Positions 6,073-7,327 of a stretch of DNA of 7,327 bases are shown here, piece after piece; the first letter of the stretch is position 1, and every line of letters begins with the position of its first letter. Made by a program: the position numbers and the translations under genes. This stretch comes from Lentisphaeria bacterium UBA1784 (GTDB taxonomy: Bacteria; Verrucomicrobiota; Lentisphaeria; Victivallales; Victivallaceae): NCBI GenBank assembly GCA_002315455.1, contig DCGG01000025.1, positions 9,253 through 16,579 of the forward strand, written 5' to 3'. The notes under the pieces were generated by a model. That model was not told where the DNA came from and made no database searches. It saw only the letters and a list, made by a program, of their open reading frames with translations.

Positions 6073-7327
6073 ATGAGTGCCATTTCGGGGATCGCGGGAG
6101 CGTATTTGCGATCCGACGTTTCCGCGCTTCTCTCCGCCATGTTTCCCGGAGAAGCGGAGGGGAAGCGCGTCTTCTCCTCCGCAGAAAATGCCGGATTCTG
6201 CGTTCTTCCTCCCTCGAAAACCGCCGTTTCCGCCGACGGAAAGATGCTGGTCGCCCTGTCGGGATGCATCACCAACCGCGCCGCCCTCTGCCGGGAGCGG
6301 GAGTTGCCGGAGGATGAGGCTGCTCTGCTTTTCACTCTTTACGGAGAGGAAGGTCCCGCTTGCCGGAGCGCGCTGGAGGGGAGTTTCTCCTTCGCCCTGT
6401 GGGACGGGCCCGGCAGACGGCTGATTCTTGGGGCAGACCGGATCGGAACTCATCCTCTCTGCTGGTGCCGGACCCGGGACGGGATCGCTTTCGCCTCCTG
6501 CGCCGGAGCGCTGAACGCCCTGCCTGACCTCCCCCTGGAGTACGACGCGGAAGCGCTGCGGTACTATCTTTCCATGCAGTATCTTCCGGCGGGCCGGAGC
6601 ATTTATGCCGGTGTCCGGAAACTGCTCCCCGGTTCGGTGTTGACCTTCGATTTGGAGACGGGAAGCGTGCAGGAGCAAAGGCCTGAAAGTACTTCAGATG
6701 CCGCAGAGGAAACGCTCTCCTTTTCCGATGCGGCAGCGCATTTGCGGGAACTGCTTGCAACTGCCGTGGCGCGGACGCTCCGTTGTGCGCCTGATGACAG
6801 ACCCATCGGGGTCCTGCTTTCGGGCGGAATCGACTCCGCCATCCTCGCCGGACTTGCGGCGGAGGCGGCGGGTGCGCGGGGGATCCACGCCTTCACCATC
6901 GGTACCGACGATCCCCGCTACGACGAGCGGGCGGCGGCGCGGCGGACGGTGGAGGTGATCCGGCGGCGCGGCGGCATCGTGGAGCACCATGAATTCTCCT
7001 TCGGTGCCGGTGATTTGGAGCGCCTCCGGAAGCGGATGCGCCTTTGGGGAGAACCCTATGCCGACTCCTCGCTTCTGCCCGCGGCAAAACTCCGGGACGG
7101 GGCTTCGCAGTATGTGGGGCTGCTTCTCGGCGGCGACGGCGGCGACGAACTTTTCTGCGGTTATGACCGCTACCGGGCGATGGAACTCTCCGCGAAACTG
7201 GAGGGGTGGGGCAACTGGCTCCGGCCGCTCATTCGGCTCGGAGCGAAGGGCCTTCCGGACGGAGGGGACCGGAGCGTTTCCGGGCGTCTCCGCCGCTTCG
7301 GGACTTTCCTGGGAGAAGGGGAGGGGA
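6073..7327 (+). CDS. Asparagine-synthetase-like protein with degenerate glutaminase domain (3' end outside window)
   Basis: The 418 visible codons show a class II glutaminase-like N-terminal domain (about 1-165) and the start of an AsnB-type synthetase domain that adenylates a carboxylate with ATP. Synthetase motifs are intact: VLLSGGIDSA around 247-256 (PPi loop SGGxDS at 250-255), YDERAA at about 283-288, WGEPYADSS near 326-334, and LLGGDGGDELF at 351-361. The glutaminase domain is recognisable (SGIAG, LEGSFSFALWD, ADRIGTHPL), but the usual MCGIAG start reads MSAISGIAG: the nucleophile Cys2 is absent, with Ser at the aligned place. The glutamine-binding NGE is SGC at 63-65, and the HRGPD block is missing. 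Hydrolysis of glutamine is therefore unlikely. It may use free ammonia or make an amide on another substrate, as beta-lactam synthetase and lasso-peptide cyclase relatives do. Its own promoter and ribosome binding site are visible. True asparagine synthesis is not assured, so no symbol is given. Confidence 0.88.
   Translation, partial: MSAISGIAGAYLRSDVSALLSAMFPGEAEGKRVFSSAENAGFCVLPPSKTAVSADGKMLVALSGCITNRAALCRERELPEDEAALLFTLYGEEGPACRSALEGSFSFALWDGPGRRLILGADRIGTHPLCWCRTRDGIAFASCAGALNALPDLPLEYDAEALRYYLSMQYLPAGRSIYAGVRKLLPGSVLTFDLETGSVQEQRPESTSDAAEETLSFSDAAAHLRELLATAVARTLRCAPDDRPIGVLLSGGIDSAILAGLAAEAAGARGIHAFTIGTDDPRYDERAAARRTVEVIRRRGGIVEHHEFSFGAGDLERLRKRMRLWGEPYADSSLLPAAKLRDGASQYVGLLLGGDGGDELFCGYDRYRAMELSAKLEGWGNWLRPLIRLGAKGLPDGGDRSVSGRLRRFGTFLGEGEG

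Noticed and set aside
5992..6678. Open frame of 228 codons on the minus strand
   Set aside because: It is antisense to the glutaminase-like domain of the asparagine-synthetase-like gene, which has clear family motifs in the plus frame.
6924..6980. GCG/CGG-rich stretch in the synthetase domain
   Set aside because: It is in frame and encodes an Ala/Arg-rich helix after YDER, as expected near this point in AsnB-type proteins; not an independent repeat element.

Overview
The window is GC-rich, gene-dense bacterial chromosome with AGGAG-type ribosome binding sites. It carries ordinary housekeeping and storage metabolism plus two genes of less certain role. The glycogen synthase and the eukaryote-like (GH13 subfamily 8 type) branching enzyme, with a small co-directional gene of unknown function, would suit a PVC-group bacterium such as a Lentisphaerota/Verrucomicrobiota member. 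That placement is an inference from protein style, not from a marker gene. I see no mobile element, CRISPR array, tRNA or rRNA.

Layout. (1) Positions 1-3867, plus strand: the 3' part of a GT5 glycogen synthase, a complete 1,4-alpha-glucan branching enzyme 3 bp later, and after 30 bp a 240-residue conserved-looking protein I cannot assign. The tight spacing suggests one glycogen-related transcript. (2) Positions 3889-5880, minus strand: a compact operon read right to left, thiL (thiamine-monophosphate kinase), tsaE (ATPase of the t6A tRNA-modification machinery) and a CPBP-family intramembrane protease. Each gene overlaps the next by 11 bp and 4 bp. The plus and minus units converge on a 29-nt imperfect hairpin with a UUCG loop that contains both stop codons. 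(3) Positions 5881-6072: a divergent control region with back-to-back predicted sigma70-type promoters, whose -35 boxes are the arms of a perfect 7-bp inverted repeat, plus a pair of near-identical 14/15-bp direct repeats. (4) Positions 6073-7327, plus strand: the 5' part of an asparagine-synthetase-like protein that runs off the window. It keeps the ATP-pyrophosphatase motifs of the synthetase domain but lacks the N-terminal catalytic cysteine and other glutaminase residues.

The two glycogen enzymes act together, elongating alpha-1,4 chains and introducing alpha-1,6 branches. ThiL and TsaE are unrelated housekeeping functions sharing a transcript. The best candidates for something undescribed are the unassigned third gene of the glycogen unit and the glutaminase-degenerate asparagine-synthetase homologue with its divergent promoter architecture. 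Nothing in the window amounts to a clearly novel multi-gene system.
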